This document shows positions 53,440-64,000 of a stretch of 64,000 bases of DNA, one piece after another; the first letter of the stretch is position 1, and the number at the start of each line of letters is the position of its first letter. The notes beneath the pieces are model-generated. The model saw only the letters and a list, made by a program, of their open reading frames with translations. It did no database searches and was not told the origin of the DNA. A program made the position numbers and the translations under genes. This stretch comes from Lumbricus rubellus (taxonomy: Eukaryota; Annelida; Clitellata; Crassiclitellata; Lumbricidae): NCBI GenBank assembly GCA_945859605.1, contig OX243817.1:32748924-32812923 (forward strand), given 5' to 3'.

Positions 53440-55279
53440 GCCTAGACCTGTAAAGTCGCTCTCAACGTTCCATGTAATATGTTGACATGCTTGATAAAAT
53501 TATGACTGCAGAACAGGCAGTGATGGTTTTATAATACTATCCGTTTCGGGCTTAGGTTTGACAGGCCTACGAGCTGCTTGAACCTGACTTGCTTACGCAC
53601 ATACAATCGTAAAATACATGTATGCGTGCAGATCGTTTCTTGTGGGTCATTGAATTTGAATTGTGACAGTTGAGTTCATTATTAAGCTAGCAGTGGCCGT
53701 CAGCATTATGAAAAGAATTATCATCAGTTAAACGAAATCATACTGTAATATATGAGATTATCTGACGTTACTGCTGATGGGTCATGAGCTAGGATTGTTC
53801 ATTCGATAATACACTTAACAGGCTATTACAATCATACTTAGAATGTGTTGCAACGATGTGAATGTAAGAACTATTGGCCCACAATGGAAATAATAGGCCT
53901 AGCTATAGCTGCGTAAGCGCAGCTACTTGTGGGTTCTTGGGACTTGAATTCTGTCGATCGAAAAGGTATCAGCTGGCAGCAAGCTTAATCGACCAGGCTA
54001 CATGTTACACATACAGGATATTATGGACTGAAATATAGCCTCGCTCTTTGTGGGATAGAAACATTTGGTTGAAAATGGTGCCCTTGACAATTGGTGCTAT
54101 AATAAATTAAATTCGTTCCCTAACGATTAGATTGCAGTTGTTGGCAACTTGCATAATAATTAATAATTGATAAGATCCAGTCTCATGGTTAAAGCGTAAG
54201 CCTATTAATTATCACGGCAAGTAGGCTAATTGTTTATTGACTATCGTACTTAATAAGTATAGCGAGACAAGTAAGCACGCCTACAGCTGTCCAATTGAAC
54301 CGCAACTGTCATTGGCATAAATCTTAACCGAGTAATCTTAAACCTCTCCTTTCGAGAGGAATGATTTAGAGCGATCGTAAATTTTTTGTGCGTGGTCCCG
54401 TGCGTACGAAAAGTTGGCCGATATTAGTGCGATTTATAATTATTTGTTATTCCTAGAACGATTATTGATTGATTTACACTTCGTGACGTGGATAGCCTAT
54501 ACACGTAGGCCTATCAGATCAGTTTGATCGAGTTTATTAGGCCTATGTCAAACCAAGATACAAGCTGTGCAATGCGTAAGCTTACTGATCGAAGTTCACC
54601 ACCCGATGGTGACTTGCTTATAAAATGCTTAATAAGAGATTTAAGTCTCGGGCTATCGAGGTCCGTTTTCAACTCCGCCACTGGTTGCACTCTGCCAGTA
54701 CCAGTCTCAAGCCTGGATAGAGGAGGAGGGCGACACTGACCATCTTTGCAATGGCAGTGTCGTTAAACAGCAGCAAGAGGTCCGTTTACAGAGGACTTTG
54801 CACCCATTGGAACAAGTAGCTGCAGTGATGATGGTTCTCACGCGATATATTCATTGAATAATTTGTTTATATCTGCATGTCTAAAGGAATAATGAGCAGG
54901 GTCGATACCATAAGGTTGCTATAATATATATATATACACATATATATATATATATAGACATAGCCTAATAGTATTAGTTTAGGCATACGTATTAAAAATA
55001 CATTCATCTTGCAAAATTTTATTCAATGTAGGCTATTCAACTTAATTATTGCAAGTTTTAGGTTTATTCGAAGCTGAAATAGGACACAATCAGCATCAGT
55101 TGCAGTGATATTTATTATTTAAAAGTCTTCAACTTAAAATTTTCGTATGAGTAGGCCTATAGACTAAAGCTGATTAGTCATCAAGTTCAAAAGTTGTCCA
55201 TTAACAGCTGTTGGAAATGAAGTTCGTTCGGAATTAGTATCAAACGCACGAAAGCTCCATGGTAAAATGAAATGCGTGT
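53440..55279. other. Intergenic between lectins D and E
   Basis: No gene. Contains dispersed-repeat copy 4, a TAGCTGCGTAAGCGCAGCTA hairpin (about 53903), many TAGGC(C)TA motifs (53425-55160) and a short TATATA run (54920-54955). Confidence 0.55.
54235..54530. repeat. Dispersed repeat (AATGATTTAGA family), copy 4
   Basis: ATCTTAACCGAGTAATCTTA, AACCTCTCCTTTCGAGAGGA, ATGATTTAGAGCGATCGTAA, and the CAGATCAGTTTGAT end seen in copies 1 and 2. It lies upstream of lectin D. Confidence 0.75.
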
Positions 55280-55566
55280 TTAAATAGGCCTATTAGGGTT
55301 GTACTCGCACAATGGACAAGTCTCTACGTTGCAGTAATGATCGTTCCAATTGAAGCTCTTGTCGGACCTGATATTCACGCACAAATCCCCAACTCCGCAG
55401 TTCGGTTCGCCTGCTGCCCAACTGGTGAAGCCAAATGCCACTTCTATGCTACGTGATATTCTCCACACGAATGGACTCTGACAGTTGCCTATGCTCCTTT
55501 GTTGACCGCTTGTCCAAAACATATTTCCAAAACCTTGGTGTAGGCAAGTAGTGTTACCTGCATTTT
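55280..55566 (-). CDS. Lectin E exon 3: second half of CTLD, C-terminus extended through a TAGGCCTA motif
   Basis: Acceptor TGTTTTGAAAG (AG 55568-55567), 287 bp, phase 1. NAGNTTCLHQGFGNMFWTSG, SPFVWRI, FTSWAAGEPNCG, FNWND, CNVETCPLCEYNP. EPN and WND are intact. Other copies stop right after NP; here the sequence is CCTAATAGGCCTATTTAA, so translation continues NRPI before TAA (55282-55280). The TAGGCCTA (55285-55292) overlaps the former stop region. Confidence 0.9.
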
Positions 55567-55599
55567 CTTTCAAAACACATATTTAGTTATTCACAGTTA

Positions 55600-55960
55600 A
55601 TGGGTTACTGATCGCTAACCATGAGCGGAAACCTGGGCGGAGACTTGGGTGGGGGGGGGGGGGGAACGAACGAGCGGCCGAAGGAAAGACGCGATATTTT
55701 TTTACGGACGAATGGCTGAGTGTCGCACAAAAAGTTTCCATCTTTTGCCTAACAAAATTCTGACGATTGTTTTTAGTCATCTGGCCGAGAAGTCAAGAAA
55801 ATTTTATATTTTCACCGCCCAAAAAATTGATGACCTTTTTTGTCCTGACGCTCACCGATTGGGAGGGGACAAATGCATGGGCCGTCCCTCCACCACCTCC
55901 ATTGGGGGAACGTCCCCTGCTCCCTCCTATGTCTCCACCCATGCCGCTAACTGAAAATTT
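55600..55960. repeat. G-rich transposon-like fragment in lectin E intron 2
   Basis: A run of 14 G (about 55652), GAACGAACGAGCGGCCGAAG (related to GAGCGTCCGAAGGAAAGAC at 21292), and GGGCCGTCCCTCCACC near 55880. The ends are unresolved; the open frames are Gly/Pro-rich artefacts. Confidence 0.4.
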
Positions 55961-56513
55961 ACGCTTGGTGCAAAGAAATTCATTATTATTGCTATTTATG
56001 CATGACACAATGAATGATCCTATCGTTCGTGAAACCCATGCAATGTTTAGAAGGCCATGAACTAATTGAATGCAAAAGTAGAAGCAGCCTTTAACCTATT
56101 ATAATCAGCATTTAAGCAATGATAATTTAAGCCTACCGTACTGTTAAGTATGCTTCATCAGAAATATTTTTGTGGATCTACTGCGTACTCTCACGGAGGC
56201 ACTATTTTCAAAGAAAATTTATTACGATAGCATTCTGGCTCAGTCATTATGTGTACACAAGCTGGTCTCTTGTGCTATTGGACCACATTTAAATTGATTT
56301 GTTTAATTTGAGTACTGCAGATTTATTATCTGCAACGCGTTCGATTGTTGTATTCCCATCATTGCGGGTTTGCCATAATTCAGAATTAAATAACTTCAAG
56401 ACGTCATGGCATCGCCACCTGACCTTTATCAATCTGCCTACAGATATTAATGCTATAAAGCACATGACGTGGCTTTACTTATACCCTGCATTCGTTCTCA
56501 TAGTTCGACTTAC

Positions 56514-56702
56514 TTGAAAGTTCTGACGCAAGGAATGTCTTCAGTGCGTCATTTTCTGTTGCACTTGTAATAGCTGTCAAGTGAGAACCACTGCGCAGCC
56601 CATCACACCTTCTCCCAGCCGAATACCAGTCGTGACTTTCATAAACTACCTGGTAACACTTCGCAGCCGAAGGTAGGTAGGTGAAGCCAGGAGGGCACGT
56701 AG
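56514..56702 (-). CDS. Lectin E exon 2: first half of CTLD
   Basis: 189 bp, acceptor TGTTTTAG (56704-56703), donor GTAAGTCG (56513). ATCPPGFTYLPSAAKCYQVV, ESHDWYSAGRRCDGLRSGSH, LTAITSATENDALKTFL. Phase 1 both ends. Confidence 0.9.
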
Positions 56703-56825
56703 CTAAAACAACAAAATAATTATCAACTGAACAAATGAATCGCGCATACCCTGCAAGTAGACATGATTTGCTTAATTTCAAATATCCGGCCTTTGAGCAC
56801 TAGATAAATAAATTTCTCTCTTGGT

Positions 56826-57116
56826 CTAATGCACTGGGAACGCCTCTAATTTATGTGCTCTGTGAGCAGGGGCGGATCCAAGGGGGACCAATCCGGCCAT
56901 GACCCCCCTTTTAGAAATGCCCATGTATCGTGCCCCCCCATTTGGTTTCAACAAGCTTATAATTTGGTATATTTTACAATAAAAAGGTCATCAACTTTTT
57001 GGCGGATACGAAAGAAAAATTTTCTAGACCCAAAGCCAAGAATTTGTAGCTCCTCCCGTCCAAAGTTTCTGTATCTGCCCTTGTCTGTGAGAGGCGCAAT
57101 ATAATATAAATGAATA
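56826..57116 (+). repeat. SINE 3' segment in lectin E intron 1, split by a hAT MITE
   Basis: Left part GCACTGGGAACGCCTCT (about 56831), right part GAGGCGCAATATAATATAAA with an ATGAATAG tail (57091-57116), interrupted by 56867-57083. Confidence 0.65.
56867..57083. mobile_element. hAT-type MITE, 217 bp, 8-bp duplication TCTGTGAG
   Basis: Ends CAGGGGCGGATCC and (complement) CAAGGGCAGATAC. TCTGTGAG at 56859-56866 and 57084-57091. Inserted in a SINE. Confidence 0.85.
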
Positions 57117-57119
57117 GAT

Positions 57120-58020
57120 TACAATGCATTACAATACAATGCAATATTGATACATTTTTAACCTCAAACACGCCTCATGTTTTTGTTTGAGGCATTTCGG
57201 GTTCATTAATGTATAATTGACTAATGACTACTGCAATTCCCTTTCCATTGGACTTCCTAAGGTTCGTCTTCTCCTCCTCAATACACAGGATAACTCTATT
57301 GGAGAACACTTCTCATAAGATAAATGGATTCCAATTGAGGATTGGTTTGCATATTTTAAAATTTACATTCAAGAAACATAGCCTATCATAAAAATTGTGA
57401 TCAACCAAATACGAAATTGTGAAGGTGTTTTAAGTTAAAAGTTTCTGAAAGCATGGTCCAAAGGCGCACGCGGTCATTCTGAACGATGGTGCAGTGGTTA
57501 GGCCTACCAACCCGCGACTTTTCGATGGACGCATGCAGTTACAATTCTAGCCTTGAATTGGGCATCAGATGTAAACTCTATATTGGTGTGGTTACGTAGC
57601 ACGACATTTAACAGAAATATTTTTCGTCCTTTTCGTAACACTAAGAATTGATCAGCACTTTAGGTGATTGTCCTTTTCCATTCTCTGATTCAAAGATGTT
57701 CAACTGCAGTGATGGCCAATCGGTTACGATTGACTTCTTGAAGTCTGTTTAATTAGAATTTCATGTAGCCTACATTTTCATCAATGTCTATGTCCTATCA
57801 ATTTCTTCAACAGCGCAAAGTAATTAAATATCTCGCAGCTGGTAAGTGTGTTCGTGATTTCCATAATTAAATAATTTAAATTTAAAATACGGCGTTCTGA
57901 AAATGTGCCATTTCGCAACGGCGCTAAAGCTGCATAGTAGCCTACATAAGCTTACACTGTAGGTCTACGAATCACGGTTGTTAACTTTATATAGGCTAAT
58001 TATAAGCATGAAAGTCAGGC
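57120..58020. other. Lectin E intron 1 remainder, nothing recognised
   Basis: A/T-rich sequence with four or five TAGGC(C)TA motifs and no coding region. Confidence 0.5.
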
Positions 58021-58027
58021 TACAAAC

Positions 58028-58238
58028 CATTTGCGGCAATTGACCAATCAAATTGTTGTTGCAGGTTTTCACGAATATAATCGACAACTTTCTTCAGGTC
58101 TTCAATGTCCGATTTCAGATCGATCAGTGATTTCCGGATGCCAGGACAGCTCAGTGTGCACTGATCTGCAATATGTGCTATCGTGACCAACGATTCCAAG
58201 AGGAGGAAGACTAGCGTGAATTTAAGCATTTTTACCAA
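58028..58238 (-). CDS. Lectin E exon 1: signal peptide and helical stalk
   Basis: ATG at 58238 (MVKMLKF) or 58229. Signal peptide MLKFTLVFLLLESLVTIAH; CTLSCPG with two Cys; then SLIDLKSDIEDLKKVVDYI and RENLQQQF, a coiled-coil-like helix similar to lectin D. Donor ATG/GTTTGT (58027), phase 1. Complete three-exon secreted lectin with exons 56702-56514 and 55566-55280. Confidence 0.88.
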
Positions 58239-58302
58239 AACGTGAACGTCGTAGTTCCACTTGTAACAATGAACTCAGTTCGATGACCATTGAGCACGAT
58301 CC

Positions 58303-58308
58303 TATATA
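58303..58308 (-). promoter_or_regulatory. TATA box of lectin E
   Basis: The minus strand reads GGTTATATAGGATCG, about 65-70 bp before the ATG. A TAAAACCTGG block next to it (TGTAAAACC) resembles a decayed version of the box used in A, C and D. Confidence 0.6.
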
Positions 58309-59004
58309 ACCAGGTTTTACACTTTCTGACACTGGTCGGATGTTCAAGCATGTATGCGTGGGTCTACGATTGCGTATGACCCACCAGCCCTGGCACGCAG
58401 AATGTCAGCGATCGATAGGCCTGCACTCAGCCCCACACGTTTAATTGACGTTCAATAATATGACGACAGTGCACGTAGGTCTAACTATATTACTTATAGT
58501 GGCTATCAATAATTCCGAAGCAATATTGCAGAGATGAAAAAAATGCAGAAAACATTTTATTTCATACGCACGGAACACAGATCTCAATGGGCTGCAGAGA
58601 AATTGAATCTTTACCCTGCGACGTTTTTATTGAGCCACCCTGTATATCCATATCTCATAACTATATGCAGACTTCAGTTCACAGTTCACAGTTCACAAAA
58701 GGACCTTACTAAATCAATTTTTATGTAGTGGATCACACGTTGTTTATGGCTTCCACATTATTCTATTACCAGGTAAAAAATATCAGCTCTAAAATTTAAG
58801 TGATCACGTGTGCGGCTGAACGATGAGGTGGTTAAAAAATTTGAATTGCGATTGTTTCCAGCAGTGTGAACTAAAGTGTAGGAAGTTCAGTCGTCCTCTT
58901 TTTAGGATCTAGGCCTGACACACTGCGCATAATACACACACCTGTTTCGAGAGAGGATCTTTAACAGACCGATGGACGTGCCGGTTCTTTACCGCATTGC
59001 TTGA

Positions 59005-59045
59005 AGAATGGATGGATGAATGGATGGATGATTGGATGGATGGAT
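59005..59045. repeat. (GATG)n short tandem repeat
   Basis: About nine GATG/GATT units immediately left of the hAT element. Confidence 0.9.
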
Positions 59046-59058
59046 ATGGATGGACAGA

Positions 59059-59430
59059 CATAGGCGTAGGAGACGGGGGTCCAGAGGGGGGCAAATGCCC
59101 CCCCCCAATTTCGGGCACGTCTGATTTTTCTGGCAAGCAGACCCGAAAAAATAAAAATAAAAATAAAAATTACTTTTTTTATTTTTCCGGGTCTTCTTGC
59201 CCGACAAATCAGACTTGCCCGAACAAAAAAGGTCGTCAGACCTTTCGAGCAAAAAGTAACGGGAAAATTTCAGAAGATTTCGGCCGGATGACTAAAAAAA
59301 ACGTCGTCAGAATTTTCGGGCAAACGTAACGGGAGTTTTTGTTAAAATTTCGGCCGGACGAAACAAAAATCGGGCAAAAGTCTCATTTTTGCCCCCCTCC
59401 CCCAACGCTGAAATGTCCCCTACGCCTATG
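59059..59430. mobile_element. hAT-type MITE, 372 bp, 8-bp duplication TGGACAGA
   Basis: Ends CATAGGCGTAGGAGAC and (complement) CATAGGCGTAGGGGAC, 15 of 16. TGGACAGA at 59051-59058 and 59431-59438. Internal TCTGACGACC/GGTCGTCAGA repeats. Not coding. Confidence 0.88.
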
Positions 59431-59673
59431 TGGACAGATGTATGGGTGGATAGATTGTTTGAGAGACAGCTAATGCGGACATATTCATTAGCCAAAGTGT
59501 AACGCATTGTTCGAGAAATAGGTCAGTCATTAGTCGAGACTGCTTCTTTTCTGAGTGCGTACAGTTTGAAAAAAAAGATGATTGAATGCTTGAAAAAGAA
59601 CAGATACTAAGGACAATCCTGACAGCAAGACTAACTCATGCATAAACTGCAGATGGTTGAAAATTAACTGGAG

Positions 59674-59822
59674 AGAGAAACAGACAGACAGAGACAGAAA
59701 GACAGAGAAAGACTGGAGACAGACATAAAGGGAGAGAGACAGACAGAGACAGAAAGACAGAGAAAGACTGGAGACAGACATAAAGTTAGAGAGACAGACA
59801 GAGACAGAAAGATATAGAGAGA
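59674..59822. repeat. Purine-rich GACAGA repeat
   Basis: AGAGACAGACAGAGACAGAA units; three copies of a 62-bp higher-order unit around GAAAGACTGGAGACAGACAT. Confidence 0.88.
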
Positions 59823-59827
59823 TCACG

Positions 59828-59829
<2 letters not shown>

Positions 59830-59882
<53 letters not shown>
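59830..59882. repeat. (AT)n microsatellite
   Basis: About 26 AT units. Confidence 0.97.
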
Positions 59883-59886
<4 letters not shown>

Positions 59887-60255
59887 AGATACTAATATAG
59901 ATAGATAGTCAAATAGACAGCTAGATTGATGTCGCAATTTGCATGACCTTTGAAATAGCGTTAGTCATGACCACGCATATATTTTTTCCGATGAAATGCT
60001 GTTAATGACGGCTCGTCGTTAAAAGTATAAATTACGAAGGCGAAGAGCATTTCACAGCGATAGGCTTCAGTGACTCCAGCGACTGAAGTCAACATCCTCA
60101 GATAATTATAATTATTTTCTTATACTTTTCCTCCTACTCTCATCCCACCTTGGAATGCACTCTTTACTAATATGAACCTCTCTTGTGCGGAAAGTAGTTT
60201 TTGCATGTTGTTCTGGCCTAAAATTGGGCAACGGAATTTCACTTTGTCCCAGCCG

Positions 60256-60256
<1 letters not shown>

Positions 60257-60315
<59 letters not shown>
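60257..60315. repeat. (AT)n microsatellite
   Basis: About 29 AT units, 190 bp upstream of lectin F. Confidence 0.97.
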
Positions 60316-60321
<6 letters not shown>

Positions 60322-60506
60322 GGCTATATAAGTTATCGCTTGTTTATGACGAGAAGGCAAAGTTGTCAGTAAGCCTACACATGCAAGACGCGCGCGTTAA
60401 GAGTTAAGACACGTAAAAGAGAACCTCATAGTTAGGTTGCCTCTTATTATTGTCTCTGTTTTATCCAGTTTATATTTTTTAAGCTCACGTGGTTGAGTTC
60501 ACTGTC

Positions 60507-60879
60507 ATGGTGAAGAAAATGTATCCGATAAGACTCAGCGCATGCGCCTTTGTTTTCTTTCTGACTTTTGTTGGAGTGAGAAGTCAAAGCGGAGACGATT
60601 GGAATTTTGACGACGATGGATCAACAGCTTATGACTACTACAAACCTCAGCCACGTCCGCATGCAATGACCAGAATGGTGAATAATTACACACCTACGCC
60701 TCGTCCTCTTCCTCGTCCAGATTATGTCGTTGGTATTGTCAGAGAGCGGGATAGTGTATCTAGACGCAAAGAGAAGCATATCGCAATAATTGAGAGCATA
60801 AAGGAGGCTGTATTACGCGCGATCTCCGGTGGATCAGCCGATGTTGGTTTCATGGATAAGCTAAAATACCTACGTGCTG
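60507..60879 (+). CDS. Lectin F exon 1: signal peptide, Pro-rich linker and basic helix
   Basis: ATG at 60507 (MVKKMYPIRLSAC) with hydrophobic AFVFFLTFVGVRSQ as the signal peptide. An acidic-aromatic DDWNFDDDG stretch, a Pro/Tyr linker (YYKPQPRPH, YTPTPRPLPRP), then a charged helix EKHIAIIESIKEAVLRAI and a Gly/Ser break. Donor GCTG/GTAAGT (60880), phase 1. An upstream in-frame ATG at 60489 would spoil the signal peptide. The N-terminal region is about twice as long as in the other lectins, so F is the most divergent member. A TTTATATTTTTTAAG at about 60470 is too close to be its TATA box. Confidence 0.85.
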
Positions 60880-61079
60880 GTAAGTTCGTGTCCGTTGGTT
60901 TTATTTTTAATTCATACATGCTGTCTGTCAGCTGTCAACGGGAATCCATTGGTTGGTTCTACGCGCCTGCGAGAGCCCGTCACTGGTGAATCGTAGCCTA
61001 TACTTTATACCGTGCACTATTTTGCTAACTGTTGTAAGTATTCTTTGTAATTGAGTTTAGCATTATTGCCTACTATAGA

Positions 61080-61152
61080 CCAGCTCATGGAGCGCCTCTG
61101 AGTAGCTGTCTTGAAGAGGCGTTATAGAAGTTCTCATAATGAATGAATGAAA
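61080..61152 (+). repeat. SINE 3' segment in lectin F intron 1
   Basis: GGAGCGCCTCTGAGTAGCTG, CTTGAAGAGGCGTTATAGAA and a GAATGAATGAA tail. Confidence 0.7.
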
Positions 61153-61299
61153 TATTATTGCTCACAAAACATACTTTCCGATTCAACATTCTATGGAATT
61201 CATACGACAAGGAAAAATCCATTCAGAATATTCAGCTCTCTTGTTCAATGTCCTCGTTTAAAATAAAATTATTACAACCATGTTTTCTGTTATCTCTAG

Positions 61300-61551
61300 T
61301 TACTGCAGGACCCAGCTCTTATAAGCCGATGCCATCCGATTTACCTGAACCTGCACGGACAATATTATGTCCGCCTGGATTCCAGTTCGTAGCCACAACT
61401 CGCAGTTGTTACAAGGTCGTCTACGAGGAACACAACTGGACATCGGCCGATCAGAGATGCCATGATTTGCATCGTCAAGCTCACTTAGTTGCCATTATGA
61501 ATCGTTTCGAAAACCGTGACTTGAAAACTTACCTGAGAAAGGAGCTTGCAC
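61300..61551 (+). CDS. Lectin F exon 2: linker and first half of CTLD
   Basis: Acceptor TTATCTCTAG (61298-61299), donor GTGCGT (61552), phase 1. TAGPSSYKPMPSDLPEPA linker, then CPPGFQFVATTRSCYKVV, EEHNWTSADQRCHDLHRQAH and LVAIMNRFENRDLKTYL. 252 bp, longer than in the paralogues by the linker. A second AG at 61308-61309 (CTGCAG) would keep the frame. Confidence 0.88.
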
Positions 61552-62033
61552 GTGCGTATGCCGTAGGCTACAAGACTTTGCCATGTTTACATGTTTCTCT
61601 GCCTTAAAAAGTTTCTCATCAATGCACTTACATGTAGGCTACTCGAAGACCCACACAGTCACTGGTGATGTTGCCAATATTTTGACAAATTATTAATAAT
61701 TTACCAAATGAGTGGACATTCAGTCTTGCTTGACAAATTCGCTGTTCATTTGCATAGAAAGTGTAGCATTGTAGGCTACTAAGATTAAATAGCAAAATGT
61801 CTGCACGCGGAACTTCTGCAAAGATTGACTGTATGTAGGCCCATAACGCTGCGGGTGAAACCAGTGTTGAGAGAATCGTAGGTTTATCGGTTTCACGACA
61901 ACTGGTTCACCGACAACTCTGTCCTCTGAATCAAAATGGCGGCCATGAAAAATTTATATAGCGGGGAAAACGTTTTGAACAAATCTGCTCTTCATTCTAG
62001 GTTTATTTTGTCAATCAACTGTTGGTCTTGTAG

Positions 62034-62320
62034 GGAATTCGCAAGCCACGGTGTGCCAACACAATTCGTTGGGAAAATTGTTTTGGACGAGCGGTCGACA
62101 AATGAACGAGACAAACTGCAAAGAGCGATTCGTGTGGAAAATATCGGACAATAAAAAGCTGCCTATGTCATTCATCCACTGGCGTCCAAAGGAACCAAAC
62201 TGCTCCGGGAACAACGCGCATTGTATACATATAACACCAGATCGTGTACAAAATTTTCTCTGGAATACCGTAAGCTGCAGCGAAATGCTTTGTCCTCTTT
62301 GCGAGTCCAAACCGCTGTAG
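62034..62320 (+). CDS. Lectin F exon 3: second half of CTLD, WND changed to WNT
   Basis: Acceptor GGTCTTGTAG (62032-62033), 287 bp, phase 1, stop TAG 62318-62320. CQHNSLGKLFWTSGRQM, RFVWKI, FIHWRPKEPNCSG, FLWNTVSC, MLCPLCESKPL. EPN is kept, but the WND calcium ligand Asp is Thr, so sugar binding may be weakened or altered. Confidence 0.88.
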
Positions 62321-63180
62321 TTAGTTTGCAAATCTGTTTCAAGAGTCTGGTATAAGGCGTTGCAGAAATCTCCAGCAAATCTAATTACCATAATAATTAT
62401 AAGTATGATGTTAACTATGCTGCTACCTTCCCCTTCAGATTGTAAATGATGAGATACATAGGCCTATAATATCTATCGAGACTTCGATTAGATTTAATAA
62501 ATTAATCGACTGACACTTAAATTTGCATTCTTTCATGTCCCCTCTACCGTTTATCAAGGGTGGACCTCTGGCTTGCGCTTACAAGATAACCCATAACTCA
62601 CTTAATTTTCCTCGTGTTATTAGGCCTAGCCGCTTACTGACGGAATTACAAAGGTGAGGATTCATGTTTCGCGCTCATAATGATTATTTACTTATTTACT
62701 CGAATCTGTGAATACTGCGATGTGATAGTTTGTTATAATTGGTGTCAATAAAAAGCATTGACTTGGATTGAATTGCAAAAAATTGAAATCACTTAGGCCA
62801 ACTTGCACAATAATAGTTTGCTTGCTAAGTTCACAACAGTAGGCCTACAAATGTGCTAACTCAATTTTTACGTAGCAAATCACGCAGAATGATTTATTTA
62901 GGACACACATTTCTTCTATTACGGCATACGCAACAAAAAATGTCATCTAAGCTTATGTGTCATATAGGTTGAGCATGCAATCACGTGTGCAGCACGATGG
63001 AAAGCAGGAAATAATTTTCGAAAACGATTCCAAACAGAATTACGGGTGCGAAGTTCGGGCGTTCTCTTTTAAAAATAAGACCTGACGACCCACGTCGTAA
63101 ACACAATTCTGCTTTGAGAGGAGGATCTGTAAGAGAACTGTTGAAGTATTGGTGCTCCAGTTCTTTACCACTGGAAGACG
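62321..63180. other. 3' flank of lectin F, no further gene
   Basis: Contains an AATAAA (62748) followed by A/T-rich sequence that may serve as polyadenylation site, and three TAGGCCTA motifs (about 62460, 62625 and 62838). Confidence 0.45.
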
Positions 63181-63186
63181 GTTTGA

Positions 63187-63450
63187 TTTTTGGATGGATG
63201 GATACAAAAACAGATGGGCAAATGGATAGGTGGGTGAATGGATGGATAAATGGATGGATGGATAAATGGACGGATGAATGGATGGATGAATGAATGTTCA
63301 GTGTGTATGGATGAATGGATAAATGGATGGTGCATGGATGGATGAATGCATTGATGGATTGATTGAGAAATGGATGGATGGATGAATGCATTGATGGATT
63401 GATTGATTAATGGATTGATTGATGGATGGATAAATGGATGAATGGGTGAG
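63187..63450. repeat. GGATGGAT/GAATG minisatellite
   Basis: GATGGATGGATAAATGGATG-type degenerate tandem repeat. Ser/Ile/His/Pro-rich minus-strand frames are artefacts. Confidence 0.92.
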
Positions 63451-63866
63451 TGGATTTTTACGCTGTCAGAAGATCGGATAGTTATCTTGAGTGCAATGCA
63501 ATTTGTAAGCAACAGATCTGGTGTTCGTCGTGAGTGAGGCTTACAAAAAGTTTATGAGAATCAGAAGAAAAAACAGTATAGACCTAATGAGTATAGGATG
63601 TTTTAAATTTAAAAGCATAAAGTGCAAGTGTACTTCTGACAATATGGCTGATCTTTGAAGAAGCAGCAAGTGAGTTAAAATATTCTCTGACCTGGTCTGT
63701 CTGTTACAGTAGACCTACCTGCATGCATGGTTTGCAAGAGTGCCTCAAAGTTCTCCTCGTTCCATCTTTCAACTGGCAAAAAATGGTTTATGAAATTTAA
63801 ATCGAACTGAAATTCTTTTCTTAATTATCATTATCTTCTTTTTGAGCTACGAATGATTCGTGAGAA

Positions 63867-64000
63867 TGACGTCACATCATTGTGAAATTATCTTGGTAAC
63901 TCTAAGACAAGCATGACGTCAAAACTCTAAAAAAAAAGCGTGACGTCAAGACTCTAAGACAAGCGTGACGTCAAAACTCTAAGACAAGCATGACGTCAAA
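63867..64000. repeat. 25-27 bp minisatellite with a TGACGTCA (CRE) site in each unit
   Basis: TGACGTCA at 63867, 63914, 63941, 63966 and 63991. The last four are embedded in units AAACTCTAAGACAAGCRTGA, spaced 27, 25 and 25 bp. TGACGTCA is the CREB/ATF binding palindrome. The array runs off the window. Confidence 0.9.

Noticed and set aside
58909..59329. Overlapping frames over 59-59.3 kb
   Set aside because: They lie in GATG repeats and a non-coding hAT MITE.
62981..63512. Ser/Ile/His/Pro-rich frames at the right end
   Set aside because: Produced by the GGATGGAT minisatellite.

Overview
This is eukaryotic (animal) genomic DNA, about 62-65% A+T by eye, with exons split by GT-AG introns, tRNA-derived SINEs, LINE fragments, many small DNA transposons and long microsatellites. 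No prokaryotic gene organisation, CRISPR array or rRNA was seen. The species cannot be proved from the window. The secreted C-type lectin family, the SINE type and the very frequent GTAGGCCTAC-like motif suggest a marine invertebrate, possibly an echinoderm or another deuterostome; this is an inference.

Layout. 0-10 kb: a hAT transposase remnant, a 3-bp-TSD MITE, an intact KRE2/MNT1-like mannosyltransferase gene (GT15, minus strand, 1869-2936), decayed Ty3/gypsy and LINE pieces, a 2.5 kb hAT element with a perfect 8-bp target duplication (6974-9456), and a truncated GT61 glycosyltransferase pseudogene. 10-31 kb: two directly duplicated three-exon C-type lectin genes on the minus strand. Copy A (12937-17941) has a LINE plus about 0.8 kb of (CATA)n in its second intron and a frameshift in exon 3. 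Copy C (24876-29008) has a 2 kb transposon, itself carrying a foldback element, in its first intron. 31.1-34.3 kb: a complete-looking 3.1 kb DNA transposon of unusual type. 35-53 kb: an inverted segmental duplication in which a lectin and a GT61 gene on the plus strand (36.1-41 kb) mirror a GT61 and a lectin on the minus strand (43.5-53.3 kb). 55-62.4 kb: two more lectin genes (E minus, F plus). The right end is microsatellite DNA and a minisatellite with a TGACGTCA site in each unit.

Genes together. The lectins share one plan: exon 1 encodes a signal peptide and a short acidic or helical stalk; exon 2 (189 bp of homologous CTLD sequence in five of six genes) encodes the first half of the CTLD; exon 3 (about 287 bp) encodes the second half with the EPN and WND calcium/sugar motifs and a CPLCEYNP tail. 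Both introns are in phase 1. TATA boxes lie 60-100 bp upstream of several start codons. The GT61 copies share a splice acceptor just upstream of the ATG and have spread together with the lectins. The cluster therefore reads as a fast-evolving secreted-lectin and Golgi-glycosyltransferase neighbourhood, which could serve recognition of foreign or self glycans (inference).

Two points stand out most. (1) A short motif, TAGGC(C)TA, occurs at more than 100 dispersed sites, and exon-length comparison shows one copy as a 5-bp insertion that broke the frame of lectin A. (2) The 31138-34284 element has 29-bp inverted ends, a 4-bp target duplication, at least nine copies of a 13-15 bp subterminal motif, and an intron-containing gene with an HGKG..DG..KR protein family signature and eleven 9-residue repeats.
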